Part shown: positions 13,640 through 14,072 of the stretch, one piece after another
Position numbering within the stretch: the first letter of the stretch is position 1
Layout of the letters: each line of letters starts with the position of its first letter
Source of the DNA: Promethearchaeum sp.
Lineage (GTDB): Archaea; Asgardarchaeota; Lokiarchaeia; Sigyniarchaeales; Promethearchaeaceae
Assembly (NCBI GenBank): GCA_030611625.1
Contig: JAUWPK010000037.1
Location: 1 to 14,072 of the forward strand
Direction: 5' to 3'
Length of the DNA stretch: 14,072 bases
The notes under the pieces: model-generated
The model's input: only the letters and a program-made list of their open reading frames with translations
Told to the model about the DNA's origin: nothing
The model's database searches: none
Made by a program: the position numbers and the translations under genes

Positions 13640-14072
13640 TTATTCTTCCTCCATAATTTTGTTTTGTGGGTTTTTTGCTCTAAATGTTATTAAAAATACC
13701 CCATAAACCCCAAATATAACAGAAACAGAAATTAAAACAATCATCATATATAATTCAGTATTAAAATTATATTCTCCTATTTCTTCTTGTGTTGAAAGCC
13801 CTTTTAGCCCTATCTGAATCGATATTGCTTCTGAGACAGTTTCTTCAGATGCAGTATTATTTATACCAAGTTTAATAGATATTTCTTCAGATATTTTAAT
13901 AGAACTATCTTCAACAATACTTTCATTAGAAGGTTGAAAACCAATTTTAAATTCATAATATCGGTATGTTGTATCATTTCCAAATAGAGCCTCACCTTCA
14001 AACCCTTCATCAACAGAATCCGGTAAATATGTTACATTGTTTTCTGTATAATAATCCGAAGAGGTTGAGGAT
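13640..14072 (-). CDS. C-terminal part of a surface protein with a single membrane anchor (runs off the right edge)
   Basis: Translating the minus strand from 14071 gives 143 residues without a stop until TAA at 13640-13642; the N-terminus lies beyond the window. The first about 105 residues are acidic and serine/threonine-rich, with sequons NVT, NDT, NES and NNT, as in archaeal exported proteins. ELYMMIVLISVSVIFGVYG leads into VFLITF as one membrane helix. The short cytoplasmic tail begins RAKNPQNK and ends MEEE. I do not recognise a domain. Its last codons contain the Shine-Dalgarno of the following four-helix protein, from which it is separated by 1 nt, so they form an operon. An alternating pattern of SIKI/SIKL/SIQI-type strands near the membrane suggests a beta-rich ectodomain. 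Confidence 0.7.
   Translation of the reverse strand, partial: SSTSSDYYTENNVTYLPDSVDEGFEGEALFGNDTTYRYYEFKIGFQPSNESIVEDSSIKISEEISIKLGINNTASEETVSEAISIQIGLKGLSTQEEIGEYNFNTELYMMIVLISVSVIFGVYGVFLITFRAKNPQNKIMEEE
13648..13652 (-). promoter_or_regulatory. Shine-Dalgarno deciding a TTG start
   Basis: The minus strand reads GGAGG here, 9 nt before the TTG at 13638 and within the last codons of the upstream surface-protein gene. It is the main reason to accept TTG as the start of the four-helix protein. Confidence 0.65.

Noticed and set aside
1..14072. tRNA, rRNA, CRISPR arrays, insertion sequences, attachment sites
   Set aside because: I scanned for T-arm-like GTTC-containing stems, regularly spaced repeats, transposase motifs and long terminal repeats and saw none.

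Overview
The window is very AT-rich DNA with compact, mostly intact archaeal genes. Uncoupled first genes look leaderless (a TATA-like box about 24-29 bp before the start). Internal operon genes carry Shine-Dalgarno sites. Archaeal/eukaryote-type uL3, uL4 and uL23, ABCE1, class I lysyl-tRNA synthetase, an archaeal NEMF/RqcH protein and a separate aspartate carbamoyltransferase regulatory chain place it firmly in Archaea. The AT bias, the sequon-rich surface protein with an unusual membrane module, and the many small membrane proteins suggest an Asgard archaeon (Lokiarchaeia-like). That last step is inference and is not proved by the sequence.

Left part (1-5000). The C-terminal part of a multi-pass membrane protein, possibly of the type II secretion F family, enters from the left edge on the + strand. 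It converges on a minus-strand run read right to left: ABCE1, then uL3-uL4-uL23. The S10-type ribosomal cluster stops abruptly after uL23, where uL2 would normally follow. uL4 and uL23 have Shine-Dalgarno sites embedded in the end of the preceding gene. Two neighbouring inverted repeats sit at the uL3 promoter.

Middle (5000-9240). Class I LysRS is divergent from ABCE1 and overlaps tail-to-tail with a small zinc-ribbon membrane protein. Then come a small winged-helix protein with a 10-bp-arm inverted repeat upstream, a YkgJ-type cysteine-cluster protein, a divergent protein-kinase-fold phosphotransferase (tail-to-tail overlap with YkgJ), and pyrI without an adjacent pyrB.

Right part (9240-14072). 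A membrane-anchored seven-repeat LVIVD beta-propeller with eleven N-glycosylation sequons is followed by NEMF/RqcH. Next is a 50-residue ribbon-helix-helix regulator with a dyad abutting its TATA box. On the minus strand, a two-gene unit runs in from the right edge: the C-terminal end of a surface protein with a membrane anchor, then a four-helix membrane protein starting with TTG.

Functionally the window is weighted to translation: ribosomal proteins, ribosome recycling (ABCE1), tRNA charging (LysRS) and rescue of stalled 60S/50S-nascent chain complexes (NEMF/RqcH). I found no mobile element, CRISPR array, rRNA or tRNA, and no gene-free stretch longer than about 150 bases. I saw no convincing wholly new system. 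The best leads are the three promoter-linked dyads, the truncated ribosomal cluster, and the membrane-module/propeller fusion.
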